The notes below the pieces were generated by a model. The model was not told the DNA's origin, searched no databases, and worked only from the letters and a program-made list of their open reading frames with translations. From Tessaracoccus rhinocerotis (GTDB lineage Bacteria > Actinomycetota > Actinomycetes > Propionibacteriales > Propionibacteriaceae), in contig NZ_VKKG01000001.1 of assembly GCF_007197885.1 (NCBI RefSeq), positions 124,001-188,000 on the forward strand: DNA of 64,000 bases. Reading direction: 5' to 3'. Within the stretch, counting starts at the first letter, position 1, and each line of letters opens with the position of its first letter. Positions 1 through 7,981 of the stretch are shown here, piece by piece. The position numbers and the translations under genes are program-made.

Positions 1-1
1 C

Positions 2-201
2 ACGATCGGAGCGCTGCCGATCGCCGTTGCCCGATGGAAGGGCATCCCGTCGCCTACCTTCCCGGGCTGGCGCTGCACCGCGCCGCGGAGCATTATCCCG
101 GCAACGCCAAGACCGACGCCCGGGATGCGTTCATCATCGCAGACGCCGCTCGGACCATGCCTCACTCCCTGGGCGGGTCGATGCAGAAGCACTGGCGTTG
201 A
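2..201 (+). pseudogene. IS110-family transposase remnant (N-terminal DEDD domain)
   Basis: Two reading frames together match the start of an IS110-type DEDD transposase. Frame 2 reads TIGALPIAVAR at the window edge, and frame 1 from about base 40 reads AYLPGL, AEHYPGNAKTDARDA and IADAARTMPHSL, all typical of the RuvC-like N-terminal domain of this family. A frameshift lies near 33-40, and similarity stops near base 171, followed by an unrelated tail and a stop at 199-201. The rest of the transposase is missing, so this is a dead fragment. The window edge hides its beginning. It is the first of several mobile-element relics in this island. Confidence 0.65.
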
Positions 202-412
202 GAATGGTAGGGCCTGCTTGGGGGGTGACTCTGGACTCTGACTGGCCCAGTTCACTGGTGTCTCTAATCTCATCTGTCCACTTCCCGAGTGGGTACGAAC
301 GTGACGCCGACCGGGCGGACATGACCTTATAGGAGCTTGGCCTAGAGGTCCCACCAACGTCTTGTCTGCCCGTCCGGTCGACGCTGCCACCAAACCTGTC
401 GAACTCAGGAGG

Positions 413-863
413 GTGAATCGCCCCAGGTTTGGTGGAGACTCCGTTAGTTGGTTCCGGTCTTCGTGAGAACCTTGTCTTCACGGTAGTGGTTGGTGTGGTG
501 TTGGGACCAGTGGTTGGTCTCGAACTCGTTGGGTGGGACGTGGCCGAGTTCTCCGTGGAGTCGTCGGTGGTTGTACCAGTCGATGTCCTCGGCCACTGCG
601 ATTTCGACGTCGGAGACGTTCTTCCAGCCGCCTGCAGGGCGCATGGCTAGGTTGCGGATGCACTCGGCCTTGAACAGCGAGTCCAGGGCCTCGGCCAACT
701 CCCAACTGGTCAGCGACCCGCTAGATCGCGCCACGACTCGTCTCCGGGTCCTTCCTCGCGTCCAACGCCATCCGCGTCGCCCGTTGCTGGAACTCGACGC
801 TGTACTTCCTCGGTGGTGCCAAAACTCCCATCCTTCACTGGTTTGAGAGCCTCCACCAGCCTG
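413..863 (-). mobile_element. IS3-family element remnant, internally deleted
   Basis: Reading the minus strand, an orfA start at 831 gives PRKYSVEFQQRATRMALDARKDP, the usual N-terminus of an IS3 orfA protein. It then hits an in-frame stop near 722 and continues directly into the last part of an orfB integrase (FKAECIRNLAMRPAGGW, then DWYNHRRLHGELGHVPPNEFE, ending at 444). Most of orfA and the catalytic DDE region of orfB are missing. Related terminal sequences lie at both ends in inverted orientation: aggtttggtggagactc at 424-440 and its degenerate partner near 847-862. The element sits inside the subtilisin-like gene and truncates it. The boundaries are approximate. Confidence 0.7.
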
Positions 864-1572
864 TCGCAGCTCAGCTATGTCATCCAGCAACCGGAAGGCC
901 TCGGCGAGCTGATCCGCCGTCGCACGGACCAGCACGACGGTCCTGTCGCCGAAGCCGAGATAATGATCGCTGGTTCGGAGCAAATGCGCCGCGGCGAAGG
1001 CGGTGAACCGCCCCAGTTCGCGGCCGTCACGCTTGCGCAGCCAGACCTCCCACCATCTGACCTCCCCCAGGCTCGTCCGGGTAGGCGTCATCCGCGTCCG
1101 TCCACAGCTCGCGGATCGTCGCCCGGCGGATGGATTGGATGCCCTCTACCAGGGTGGCGTTACGCGCCGTGTCCTCGTCTGCCGAGTCGACGTATTGGCT
1201 GAGCCGCTTGAGGAAGTACTCCTTCTTACCGTCGGGGATGTCTACGGTCGCGATCTGAACGGGCCCATTGGCGGAGTCCGCCTCCCGCACCGCGACCAGC
1301 TCCGGCTGTTCACCTAGACGCTGCACGTCCAGGCTCTCCAGCGCGAGTTCAAGGCCCGAGAAGGACAGGAAGGAGAGATAGGTGCCTTCGACCTCTGGTG
1401 CATCGGGTTCAGCCGCGACCGCATCTTCGTACTGTTGGACAAGTGCCGCGCCGTGCCGGCGCCGGTCGCCCGAGAATCCGGCGCCGTCGTTGCCGCCGCC
1501 GGTGGGGATGGTGAAGGGTTCGGGTCGGGGGTCCGTCGGCACGACTATGTGGGGACGGTCACGTTCAGCCAT
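864..1572 (-). pseudogene. IetS-like S8 (subtilisin-like) protease, N-terminal fragment, frameshifted and truncated
   Basis: The ATG at 1572 opens a frame whose protein (GTYLSFLSFSGLELALESL, then KKEYFLKRLSQYVDS and IQSIRRATIRELWTD) matches the N-terminal region of the large S8 peptidases that pair with a small AAA+ ATPase. Near 1060 the frame breaks. The continuation (RWWEVWLRKRDGRE, HYLGFGDRTVVLV, LDDIAELR) lies in another frame down to about 864, where the IS3 remnant begins. The Asp-His-Ser catalytic domain is absent, so no protease can be made. The gene starts 5 bases after the ATPase gene ends, so the two were one operon. The family assignment rests on recognised motifs and gene order, not on a search. 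Confidence 0.7.
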
Positions 1573-1577
1573 CCGCC

Positions 1578-2573
1578 CTACTCTCCCCGGCCACCCGAAC
1601 CGGATCGGGATCTCTCCCCGAGAGCAGTGACCAGGTCGCCGGTAAGGACCCGCGTCCGGCCTGCGAGGACGCTACGCTTCGCCGCGTTCTCGGCGGCGGT
1701 GGCGATCTCGGCATGGCTGAGTCCGCGGGCGGCGTCCAGCACGCGTGGCCAAGTGAGGTTGCCGATGTGAAACAGCGTGAGCCGATTCCTGATAACCGCC
1801 TCGGCGCTGAGGTCGTCGGGAAACGTGAAATCCATGACGGTGTCGAACCGTCGGTACAGCGCGTTGTCCAGCAGCTGCGGATGGTTCGTCGCCGCCACGA
1901 TCACGCTCTCCGAGATGTCCTCTTCGAGGAACTGCAGAAACGAGTTCAGCACCCGGCGAATCTCGCCAACGTCGTTGGCCGCAGCCCGGTCGCCAGCGAG
2001 GGCATCGACCTCGTCAAACAGGTATACCCCGCGTGTCTCGACGAGCGCGTCGAAGATCAGCCGCAGCTTCGCGGCAGTCTCCCCCATGAACTTCGTGATG
2101 ATCGTGTCTAGGCGGATCGCGAACAGCGGAAGCCCCAACTCGCCGGCCAGCACCCGAGCGGTGGAGGTTTTCCCGGTGCCGGAAGGTCCGATCAACAGCA
2201 GCCTGCGCGCAGGACTGAGGCCGTGCCGCACGAGCATGTCCCGCTGACGCTGCTCAAGTAGGACGTGCCGCAGACGCTCCGCCAGTTGATCAGACAGGAC
2301 TAGGTCACCCAGTCGTGCGTCTGGGTAGCTGACGGTCAGCAGCGAGCTCAGCTCGCCGCGGGGCTGAGTTACGGGGACCACCGACGCCACACGGGAGGGC
2401 GCGGCACTTCGCTTGCGCAGGCCGTCGACGAGGTCGCGGAGGTCCTGTGCGAACTTTGCCTGCCCCGATCGGGCCGCCTTCGCCGCGACCTGCATCGCGA
2501 CCGAGTAGAACTGCGGGTCGTCACCGTCGGCGTGGCTCTTCACGAGCGCCTTGAGCTGATCGTTGGTTGCCAC
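1578..2573 (-). CDS. IetA-like AAA+ ATPase (331 aa)
   Basis: An AAA+ ATPase of the small type that pairs with S8 proteases. Walker A is GPSGTGKT (about residues 129-136), Walker B is VYLFDEVD (183-190), sensor 1 is AATN (227-230) and a likely arginine finger is RR at 241-242. An N-terminal helical region of about 80 residues precedes the ATPase core. The GTG start at 2573 follows a strong ggaggagg ribosome binding site. The downstream partner is a subtilisin-like protease fragment. In the published IetAS pair (described for Agrobacterium plasmid incompatibility and later as a phage-defence system) both subunits are expected to be needed, so this ATPase is probably an orphan. The reading frame itself is intact. 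The IetA name is inference from architecture and context. Confidence 0.72.
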   Translation of the reverse strand: MATNDQLKALVKSHADGDDPQFYSVAMQVAAKAARSGQAKFAQDLRDLVDGLRKRSAAPSRVASVVPVTQPRGELSSLLTVSYPDARLGDLVLSDQLAERLRHVLLEQRQRDMLVRHGLSPARRLLLIGPSGTGKTSTARVLAGELGLPLFAIRLDTIITKFMGETAAKLRLIFDALVETRGVYLFDEVDALAGDRAAANDVGEIRRVLNSFLQFLEEDISESVIVAATNHPQLLDNALYRRFDTVMDFTFPDDLSAEAVIRNRLTLFHIGNLTWPRVLDAARGLSHAEIATAAENAAKRSVLAGRTRVLTGDLVTALGERSRSGSGGRGE

Positions 2574-2975
2574 GGCCTGACCTCCTCCGGCGATGATTGT
2601 GGTCCTGACCGGGTCTGCCAGGTTCCTCTTTGAGTGTAGCGATGCGCATTAGGGCGGCACCCGGCGCCACGCCCCGCCCAGCGCCAACGTCGCCCACGCA
2701 CCTGGACTCTACCCACTCTCCCGAAGCCCACTCGATGCCCCGAGTAAGATGTCATCAAGCCCGGACGTGTCAACAGCGTATGTTACCGCCAGAGCCGACC
2801 CTGGCGCTCTCGCGTAAGCCGCCTCGGGCGCATTGCCCGGGGGTGCATGCACCGTCGAGACTCAGTGGGGGCGCCGATCATCTGCCCGCAACACGAACCT
2901 GATAGCTGATGACCTCGAGAGCGGACCGGGGGTGATGGTGCAGTAAGCACCGGACTCATGCCGCTGCGGGCCCTG
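2574..2975. other. Gene-free stretch upstream of the AAA+ ATPase
   Basis: About 400 bases between the ATPase start (2573) and the end of the frameshifted hypothetical gene (2976). No convincing coding frame, RNA gene or repeat is visible. The promoter of the ATPase operon should lie in the part nearest 2574, but I see no clear -10/-35 pair. Confidence 0.5.
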
Positions 2976-3657
2976 TCATTCAAGTGTCTTCGGTCGCTGC
3001 TTCGCGTGGTGCTTCGCGGTCCAGTGGTGGTCGTAGAAGCCGGAGCTGTTAAGGCGGTGCATCGCTGGGACGATCGTGGGCGAAGTGAGGATCGAGTCGC
3101 ACAGAGGGGTTAGTGCGTCGACGACGACCTGCCCGAGGTATCCAACAATCTCGATCTGTCCGGTTGTGTTTCCCAGCAGCACGGGAGCCATACAGCTCAT
3201 CGCTTCTTGACCATCTTCATCCGGATCGCCGAGGTGGACACCACCCTCGACGTGGGCGTAGTAGCGAATGACCTGCTTTACGGACAGGTCCCGGCCCTCG
3301 ACCAGCCCGACTCTTGCCGCCAGGAACTGATCCACCGTCAGTGCGTCAGTCTTTGCATCGCCCACAAGCTCGGGGCCGCTCAGGCGGATCAGATAGTTGA
3401 GCGACTCGTCTGTACCGTCAGCTGCCTGCCACGGTAGAATTCGATATCTTGGTCTGATCTCATGTCGTGCCCGCCGGATGATTGTGATCAAGGGGGTCGC
3501 CGCGATCGGTGAGAAGCTTCCGAAGCAACGGTGCAATGCCTAGCAACTCGTACCGGCTTCGCGAGGCTGGGTCGTGACTACGGTCGCGCAGGTCGGCGAC
3601 TGTCTCCACGAACAGCCATTCGACCAGCATCATGTGCGCACCAATTTCTCGTGCCAC
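2976..3657 (-). pseudogene. Conserved hypothetical gene broken by one frameshift
   Basis: Two overlapping minus-strand frames look like one protein. The first part starts at a GTG (3657) behind an aaggagg site and reads LVEWLFVETVADLRDRS, then LLRKLLTDRGDPL. The second part continues IIRRARHEIRPRYRI, then LTVDQFLAARVGLVEGRDLSVKQVIRYYAHVEGGVH and ends at 2976. The switch falls at a G5 run near 3490, a common indel site. Restored, the product would be about 225 residues. The pattern (DxFLxxxV, GxxxSVKxxIRYxAHVxGGVH) belongs to a family of unknown function that I recognise from accessory regions. No function is assigned. Either a real pseudogene or a sequencing error. Confidence 0.5.
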
Positions 3658-3962
3658 CGGGGCCTCCTTCTGTTCCTCCACAGAGTGGCGCACCGCCATA
3701 TCGGTAGAGCCTCGCGCAGTACTCGGCACCTAACCAACGGGGTGAGCCGCGGAGCGCGACATAGGCCGCGCCTGATCCGTGCTTTCAACTGACGAACTAT
3801 ACTCGTGGAGCAGCAGGTACGCAGGGACGCGCACCGATCGGCTAAGTCAACATCAGATGCCTGACCGACAACGGACGAGAGGATCCTCAGAACTCCCACG
3901 AAAGCTTGGACCTTTGGTCGTTGACCGTGCTTGCGAGTGCGCCTCTTTCTGCTTGGATGTAA

Positions 3963-4187
3963 TCATCGCGAACGCCGCGATTGCGGAGCCCGGTAAGAAC
4001 TGGTCTCGAGGACGGCGTCCACCTCGTCCAAATCGACGAGGAGCCTCCGGCCAATTCTGTATCGGCTCAGCGTTCCGTCAGTCAATCGCCGAGAGATCGT
4101 CTTCGGGTGGCAGTTCAAGTATGTTGCCGCTTGATGCAGCGTTGCCCAGCGTCGGGCTCTTCTGACCACTGATCCCGCCTTGTCCAT
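3963..4187 (-). CDS. Excisionase-like helix-turn-helix protein (74 aa)
   Basis: A small basic protein with a MerR/excisionase-type winged helix: WATLHQAATYLNCHPKTISRR, then the beta-hairpin wing LSRYRIGRRLLVDLDEVDA. This layout is typical of Xis/recombination directionality factors and of HTH_17 proteins found beside phage-type integrases. I chose the ATG at 4187 because the 14 residues before it in the longer frame (start 4229) do not look like part of the domain. It lies upstream of the tyrosine integrase on the same strand, supporting a role in excision or in control of the element. A general repressor role is possible. Confidence 0.7.
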   Translation of the reverse strand: MDKAGSVVRRARRWATLHQAATYLNCHPKTISRRLTDGTLSRYRIGRRLLVDLDEVDAVLETSSYRAPQSRRSR

Positions 4188-4229
4188 GCTGATGGCTCCC
4201 CTCAGAGTCGCGACCCACGCACTTGGCAC

Positions 4230-4546
4230 TCGATTCCAGCTCAGCTGGAAGTCGCAGAGACCGTCGCGGAGCGTCGGATGATCGGATCTCGCTAACTACC
4301 TATGGCCCACGGACTCTGGGGTCGGCGAAACTTGGTTTCTGGACACGTGATGAACGTGGCGTCATTGCACAGCCTGTCGTGGCCAAGCCGCAACCGCTGT
4401 ACATGCAGGCCGGTCTGAGCAATGCCCTCAGAGGCTGCAGCCAAACCTGTGGTCAGCAACACCGCCCACCGGCGCAATGGTCCAAGGCGCCACGTGCACT
4501 GAGGCATCTCCCCGGTCTTGATCGGGGCCAGGGATGCTCCGGATCC
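4230..4546. other. Gene-free spacer between the excisionase-like gene and the integrase gene
   Basis: About 315 bases. Short open frames on both strands look spurious, and no terminator, RNA or clear repeat is visible. Confidence 0.45.
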
Positions 4547-5782
4547 TTACTTATTCGTCATCGCATCCGCTACAAGGGACGCAAGACGAGTTCTCGTCGC
4601 GTGCTGGTAGCGCTGAACTGTGGCACTGTCGCGGTGGCCCGCGAACTTCTTTAGTTCTTCGAGCGTGGCCCCTCGCTGACCCAAGCGAGTGAGGGCGGTA
4701 TGGCGTAGACCGTGGAACACGAACGTGTCTGGAATCCCGTGGGTCGACTTCACCGCCGCGGTGAAGTGCCGACGCAGCACGTTTGGGTGTAATGGCACAT
4801 CCCCACGACCAGTTCGCGGGAACAGGGGCGCATCATCTGCATCGCCAACGTGACTCTCCAGATGCGGTTTCAAGGCCTGAGCCACTGCTGGGAAAATCGG
4901 AAGCTCTCTGATCCCCGCCTCAGTCTTCGGAATGTCAATTCGCAATCCCTGCCCGCGGCTCTGAAGTTGCCGTGCCACGGTCAGCCACTCACCTTGCACG
5001 TCACGACGCTGCAGCCCCAGGACCTCCCCGATTCGCAGCGCCTGCCATCCCCCCAGCAGAACGGCCAACCTTTCCAGGGCAGGCATGGCCTGGGCCAACT
5101 CTCCTAGTTGTGCGTCCGTGATGACCTTGTCGCTAGCCGCCCCGGGCCGGACCGGCTTGTGCTTCGTCGCTCCCACAACGCGGCACGGGTTTTCGGCAAT
5201 CAGAGGGGTAAACCCGTAGGGCTGCCCCTTCGCCTTCCCGGCGGCGTAGGTGAACATCCCAGACAGCATCATGTAGGCGCCTCGGCTGACTCCGTTGCCG
5301 TGGTTTCGATCCAGTTCGTCGTACCAATCTTGAACGGCCTGGGGTGTCACGGCATCGACTGGCAGGTGTCCCAGCGTCGGTAGGACCTGAGCGTCGATGC
5401 GTTTCTGATACGTATAGAGCGTAGATTCCTTGCGTCCCATCCGCCTGACGTGTTCGACCCAGAGCTCTGCAAGGTCGGCAACGCTCGTGCTGTTGAACCG
5501 AGCCATGCGCGCCGCCTCCTCCTCGGCCTTCCTTGCCTCACGGATGGCGCGGGGCGGAGTGAAGACTCCGCGGAGGATGTCGGCCTGCGCGAGAGTTAGG
5601 GCGTGCTTGGCATCGGTGAGGTGATCATAGCGACCTACGAACTCTCGGCGTCCCAGCCACGTGACTCGGACTTGGTAGAGCTTCTTCTGGTAGGTCTCCG
5701 GAACCCCATTCCGTACGCGTCGGCGATTACGATAAACGATCGACACCCCCATCGGGAGCACTTCCAAAGGCACGCGACCCAC
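4547..5782 (-). CDS. Tyrosine-type site-specific recombinase (integrase, 411 aa)
   Basis: Phage-type integrase with three parts. The N-terminal arm-binding region (about residues 12-70) carries an AP2-like pattern (YQVRVTWLGRREFVGRYDHLTDAK). The SAM-like core-binding domain (about 95-195) includes VADLAELWVEHVRRMGRKEST. The C-terminal catalytic domain shows the usual residues: Arg in QALRIGEVL, His-x-x-Arg in HGLRHTALTRLG, His in AGHRD and the nucleophilic Tyr in VQRYQHAT. An alternative start is the ATG 10 codons downstream (MGVSIVYRN). The gene lies next to the 3' end of ssrA with only the tmRNA terminator between, the normal position for an element integrated at tmRNA. The enzyme looks intact, although the cargo on its far side is decayed. 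Confidence 0.93.
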   Translation of the reverse strand: MGRVPLEVLPMGVSIVYRNRRRVRNGVPETYQKKLYQVRVTWLGRREFVGRYDHLTDAKHALTLAQADILRGVFTPPRAIREARKAEEEAARMARFNSTSVADLAELWVEHVRRMGRKESTLYTYQKRIDAQVLPTLGHLPVDAVTPQAVQDWYDELDRNHGNGVSRGAYMMLSGMFTYAAGKAKGQPYGFTPLIAENPCRVVGATKHKPVRPGAASDKVITDAQLGELAQAMPALERLAVLLGGWQALRIGEVLGLQRRDVQGEWLTVARQLQSRGQGLRIDIPKTEAGIRELPIFPAVAQALKPHLESHVGDADDAPLFPRTGRGDVPLHPNVLRRHFTAAVKSTHGIPDTFVFHGLRHTALTRLGQRGATLEELKKFAGHRDSATVQRYQHATRTRLASLVADAMTNK

Positions 5783-5916
5783 CTCCTGAGTTGATCAGGA
5801 GTCTACGCGGGCCCTCAACTGGGTGGGGTACCTAGGTACCAATCGGATGGCCTTTTGAGTCCATTCGAGGGTGTCTATGTCCCCTTGGACAGAACGCCAA
5901 ATGCACTCTGACAAGT

Positions 5917-5947
5917 AAAAACCCCTGCCAACGGATGTTGGCAGGGG
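5917..5947 (-). terminator. Intrinsic terminator of ssrA
   Basis: On the minus strand, directly after the tmRNA 3' end, cccctgccaac / gttggcagggg form a perfect 11-bp stem with a 4-base loop, followed by TTTTT (5921-5917). This is a textbook Rho-independent terminator for tmRNA. Confidence 0.92.
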
Positions 5948-5951
5948 CAGG

Positions 5952-6318
5952 GGTGGAGGTGGCGGGAATTGAACCCGCGTCCTCAAGAGGCGAACCAGGT
6001 CTTCTCCGGGCGCAGCCGACTAGGCGTTCTGCTTGGCTCCTGCACTCACGTCGGCATGTCGCAGACGAGCCCAGAATCTGTTGAGTCCCGAGTAGCCCCA
6101 GATCCCCGTGCTACTCAGCAAGCCTTCTGAATGAGGCCAGGTTACGAGCGGAAGGCGCGCCCGTGCTGACCCTTCGGTCGCTGATCAGGCAGCGAGAGCG
6201 AAGTTAGTGCGGTTGTTGTTGGCACTTATTGGTTTCCATGCAGCGTTAACGAGATAGGCATGGATCCTCGGCCCGCTTCTCCTGGAACTACCGTCCCAAG
6301 TCGAAACCAGTCACCCCC
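5952..6318 (-). ncRNA. ssrA: Transfer-messenger RNA (tmRNA)
   Basis: The 3' end carries the tRNA-like T arm (GGGTTCAATTCCC) and the acceptor strand CACCTCC followed by ACC. The 5' end, GGGGGTGACTGGTTTCGAC, pairs with it (GGGGGTG with CACCTCC, one G-U pair) and contains the conserved TTTCGAC motif. The tag reading frame lies at 6223-6185 and encodes ANNNRTNFALAA followed by TGA; the ALAA ending is the usual proteolysis signal. The molecule is about 366 nucleotides, normal for actinobacteria. It rescues stalled ribosomes with SmpB, encoded about 1.2 kb upstream. The full CCA is not encoded. The 3' end is the likely attachment site of the neighbouring integrase element. Confidence 0.95.
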
Positions 6319-6338
6319 TGTTGAGTTGTTCGTCACCC

Positions 6339-6366
6339 ATTCTAGCAGCGACGTGCCCCGATCCAA
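6339..6366 (-). promoter_or_regulatory. Candidate ssrA promoter
   Basis: On the minus strand TTGGAT (6366-6361) and TAGAAT (6344-6339) are separated by 16 bases, and the -10 box lies 20 bases before the mature tmRNA 5' end. This leaves a short leader for RNase P to remove. Confidence 0.5.
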
Positions 6367-6960
6367 TCATCGACGGGGCGGCAGCTTGGGGCGGAACAGC
6401 ATCAGCCGCTCGAGGCCCCCGGTGCTGTCGTCACCGTTGAAGGCGCGGATCGAGAAGAACACCGTCCCGAGGAACCAAGCCAGGCCGGCCAGGAAGACCG
6501 GTGTCCCGGTACCCACGATGATCGACCCGATGAGCACCGCCACCATCGCCATCATCGCCGTCACCTGCCAGCTCAGCGCCCGACTGGCCTCCCACCAGAT
6601 CCTGGAGCCCGGCGCCGACGCTGCCTTCGTGATCGCCGGCGCGATGAAGCCGGTGGGCAGACCTGCCAGGTGGACCAGGCCGGCCCCGACGTTCTGAACT
6701 CCCTGCGGCACCGGCGGCAGGGCCATCGGGGCCGGGGCGAGCGCACCGGCGTTCACGTCCGCGACCCGTGCGATGCCCCGCAGGGAGGCGTTCAACTCGC
6801 TGCGGTTGGTGGCGGTCAGCGCCTGCGCCAGCCTGTCGTCAAAGGCTTCCGCGTCCAAGGTCCCCTTGGCATAGGCCTGCTGGAGGTAGTCGACGGCGCG
6901 GTCGCGCTGTTCATCGGTCACCAGGTTGGGGCGCGAGGGGTCGTGGATCATGGACTCCAT
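6367..6960 (-). CDS. DUF1707 domain membrane protein (197 aa)
   Basis: The N-terminal 60 residues form a DUF1707 (SHOCT-like) domain: VTDEQRDRAVDYLQQAYAKG, LDAEAFDDRL, LTATNRSEL. After a Pro/Ala-rich linker, two hydrophobic segments near the C-terminus (about residues 125-175) form a 2TM module. The ATG at 6960 is chosen because ggtggagggg lies just before it; a longer frame from 7095 would overlap the divergent FKBP gene. Such proteins are common in actinobacteria with no established reaction; a membrane-associated regulatory or scaffolding role is often supposed. A paralogue with the same architecture lies at 30178-30780. Confidence 0.8.
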   Translation of the reverse strand: MESMIHDPSRPNLVTDEQRDRAVDYLQQAYAKGTLDAEAFDDRLAQALTATNRSELNASLRGIARVADVNAGALAPAPMALPPVPQGVQNVGAGLVHLAGLPTGFIAPAITKAASAPGSRIWWEASRALSWQVTAMMAMVAVLIGSIIVGTGTPVFLAGLAWFLGTVFFSIRAFNGDDSTGGLERLMLFRPKLPPRR

Positions 6961-7067
6961 TGTCCCCTCCACCGGACGGTATCCGTACCGGGGACAGCCC
7001 TGAGCAATCCCGGAGCCGCAGCGACCCCATAGGGTGACGGGGTGGACTCCGGACCCACCCCTCGGGC

Positions 7068-7073
7068 TAGGGT
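7068..7073 (+). promoter_or_regulatory. -10 box TAGGGT of a leaderless promoter (FKBP gene)
   Basis: TAGGGT ends 6 bases before the ATG at 7080 and there is no ribosome binding site. The transcript should start at or next to the A of the start codon, the usual leaderless arrangement in actinobacteria. Confidence 0.6.
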
Positions 7074-7079
7074 TGCGAC

Positions 7080-7448
7080 ATGAATGACAAGCCAATAATT
7101 GAGATTCCCTCCGAAACCCCTCCGAAGGAGCTCGTGATCGACGACATCACCGTCGGCGAGGGCAACGAGGTCACCCCCGGCGACCTGGCCGACGTGCACT
7201 ACGTCGGAGTCGCGTGGAGCAACGGCAAGGAGTTCGACAGCTCCTGGGGCCGCGGACCGCTCCAGTTCCGTCCCGGCACCGGACAGGTCATCCAGGGCTG
7301 GGACCAGGGCCTCATCGGAATGCGGGTGGGCGGCCGCCGCAAGCTGACCATCCCTGCGCACCTCGCCTACGGTGACCGCGGAGCGGCCGGTGTCATCGCA
7401 CCGGGCGAGACGCTGGTCTTCGTTTGCGACCTCGTCGCCGTCAGCTGA
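7080..7448 (+). CDS. FKBP-type peptidyl-prolyl cis-trans isomerase (122 aa)
   Basis: A single cytoplasmic FKBP domain fills the protein after a 20-residue N-terminal extension. Family signatures are VTPGDLADVHYVGV, FDSSWGRGPLQFRPGTGQVIQGWDQGLIGM and GGRRKLTIPAHLAYGDRG, including the aromatic and Asp residues of the prolyl-binding pocket (FDSS, VIQGWD, AYG). No signal peptide is present. It catalyses proline cis-trans isomerisation, a folding aid. It is convergent with smpB and divergent from the DUF1707 gene, so it is probably its own transcription unit, started by the leaderless promoter just upstream. Confidence 0.93.
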   Translation: MNDKPIIEIPSETPPKELVIDDITVGEGNEVTPGDLADVHYVGVAWSNGKEFDSSWGRGPLQFRPGTGQVIQGWDQGLIGMRVGGRRKLTIPAHLAYGDRGAAGVIAPGETLVFVCDLVAVS

Positions 7449-7482
7449 CCCTCTGACCGACGCGGGCCGCCTGCCAACCACC

Positions 7483-7959
7483 TCAGCGGCGCAGGCGGTT
7501 CCGCGTGGCGAGCGCTCGCTGTGCCTCGCGGTCCGCGTCCCGCTTCGCGATGGTTTGGCGCTTGTCCCAGTCCTTCTTGCCCGTTGCGACCGCGATCTCG
7601 ACCTTGGCGTAGCCGTCGGAGAAGAACAACGAGAGCGGCACGATGGTGCGTCCGGAGTCCCCGACGGCCTTCTCGAGCTTCTCGATCTCCCTGCGGTGCA
7701 GCAGGAGCTTGCGCGTGCGCCGGGTGGCGTGGTTGGTCCAGGTCCCGAAGGCGTACTCGGGAATGTGGGCGTTACGGAGCCAGACCTCGCCGTCGTCGAT
7801 GGTGGCGTAGGCCTCCTGCAGGCTGGCGCGTCCCTGCCGCAGGCTCTTGACCTCGGTTCCGGTCAGCACCAGACCGGCCTCGTACACGTCTCCGATGTGG
7901 TAGTCGTGCCGGGCCTTCTTGTTCTGCGCAATCAGCTTGCGTCCGGTCTCCCTGGGCAT
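7483..7959 (-). CDS. smpB: SsrA-binding protein SmpB (158 aa)
   Basis: A full-length SmpB. Typical stretches are [39 protein letters not shown] and [11 protein letters not shown], with the basic C-terminal tail ([18 protein letters not shown]) that enters the empty mRNA channel. It binds the tRNA-like domain of tmRNA and delivers Ala-tmRNA to stalled ribosomes; its RNA partner ssrA is about 1.2 kb downstream on the same strand. The gene begins 22 bases after the M23 peptidase gene and is likely the last gene of the ftsE-ftsX-M23-smpB run. Confidence 0.97.
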   Translation of the reverse strand: MPRETGRKLIAQNKKARHDYHIGDVYEAGLVLTGTEVKSLRQGRASLQEAYATIDDGEVWLRNAHIPEYAFGTWTNHATRRTRKLLLHRREIEKLEKAVGDSGRTIVPLSLFFSDGYAKVEIAVATGKKDWDKRQTIAKRDADREAQRALATRNRLRR

Positions 7960-7981
7960 CTGACAATCATGCCACAGGGGC

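Noticed and set aside
202-412. Possible second IS110-type end between the IS110 and IS3 remnants
   Set aside because: The segment ending caggaggg looks like the leader of an IS110 transposase, but no start codon or coding remnant follows, so it is not supported as a feature.
2976-3657. Two separate overlapping genes at 2976-3536 and 3460-3729
   Set aside because: The family sequence is continuous across the frame switch at a G5 run, so one frameshifted gene fits better than two genes with a 77-base overlap.
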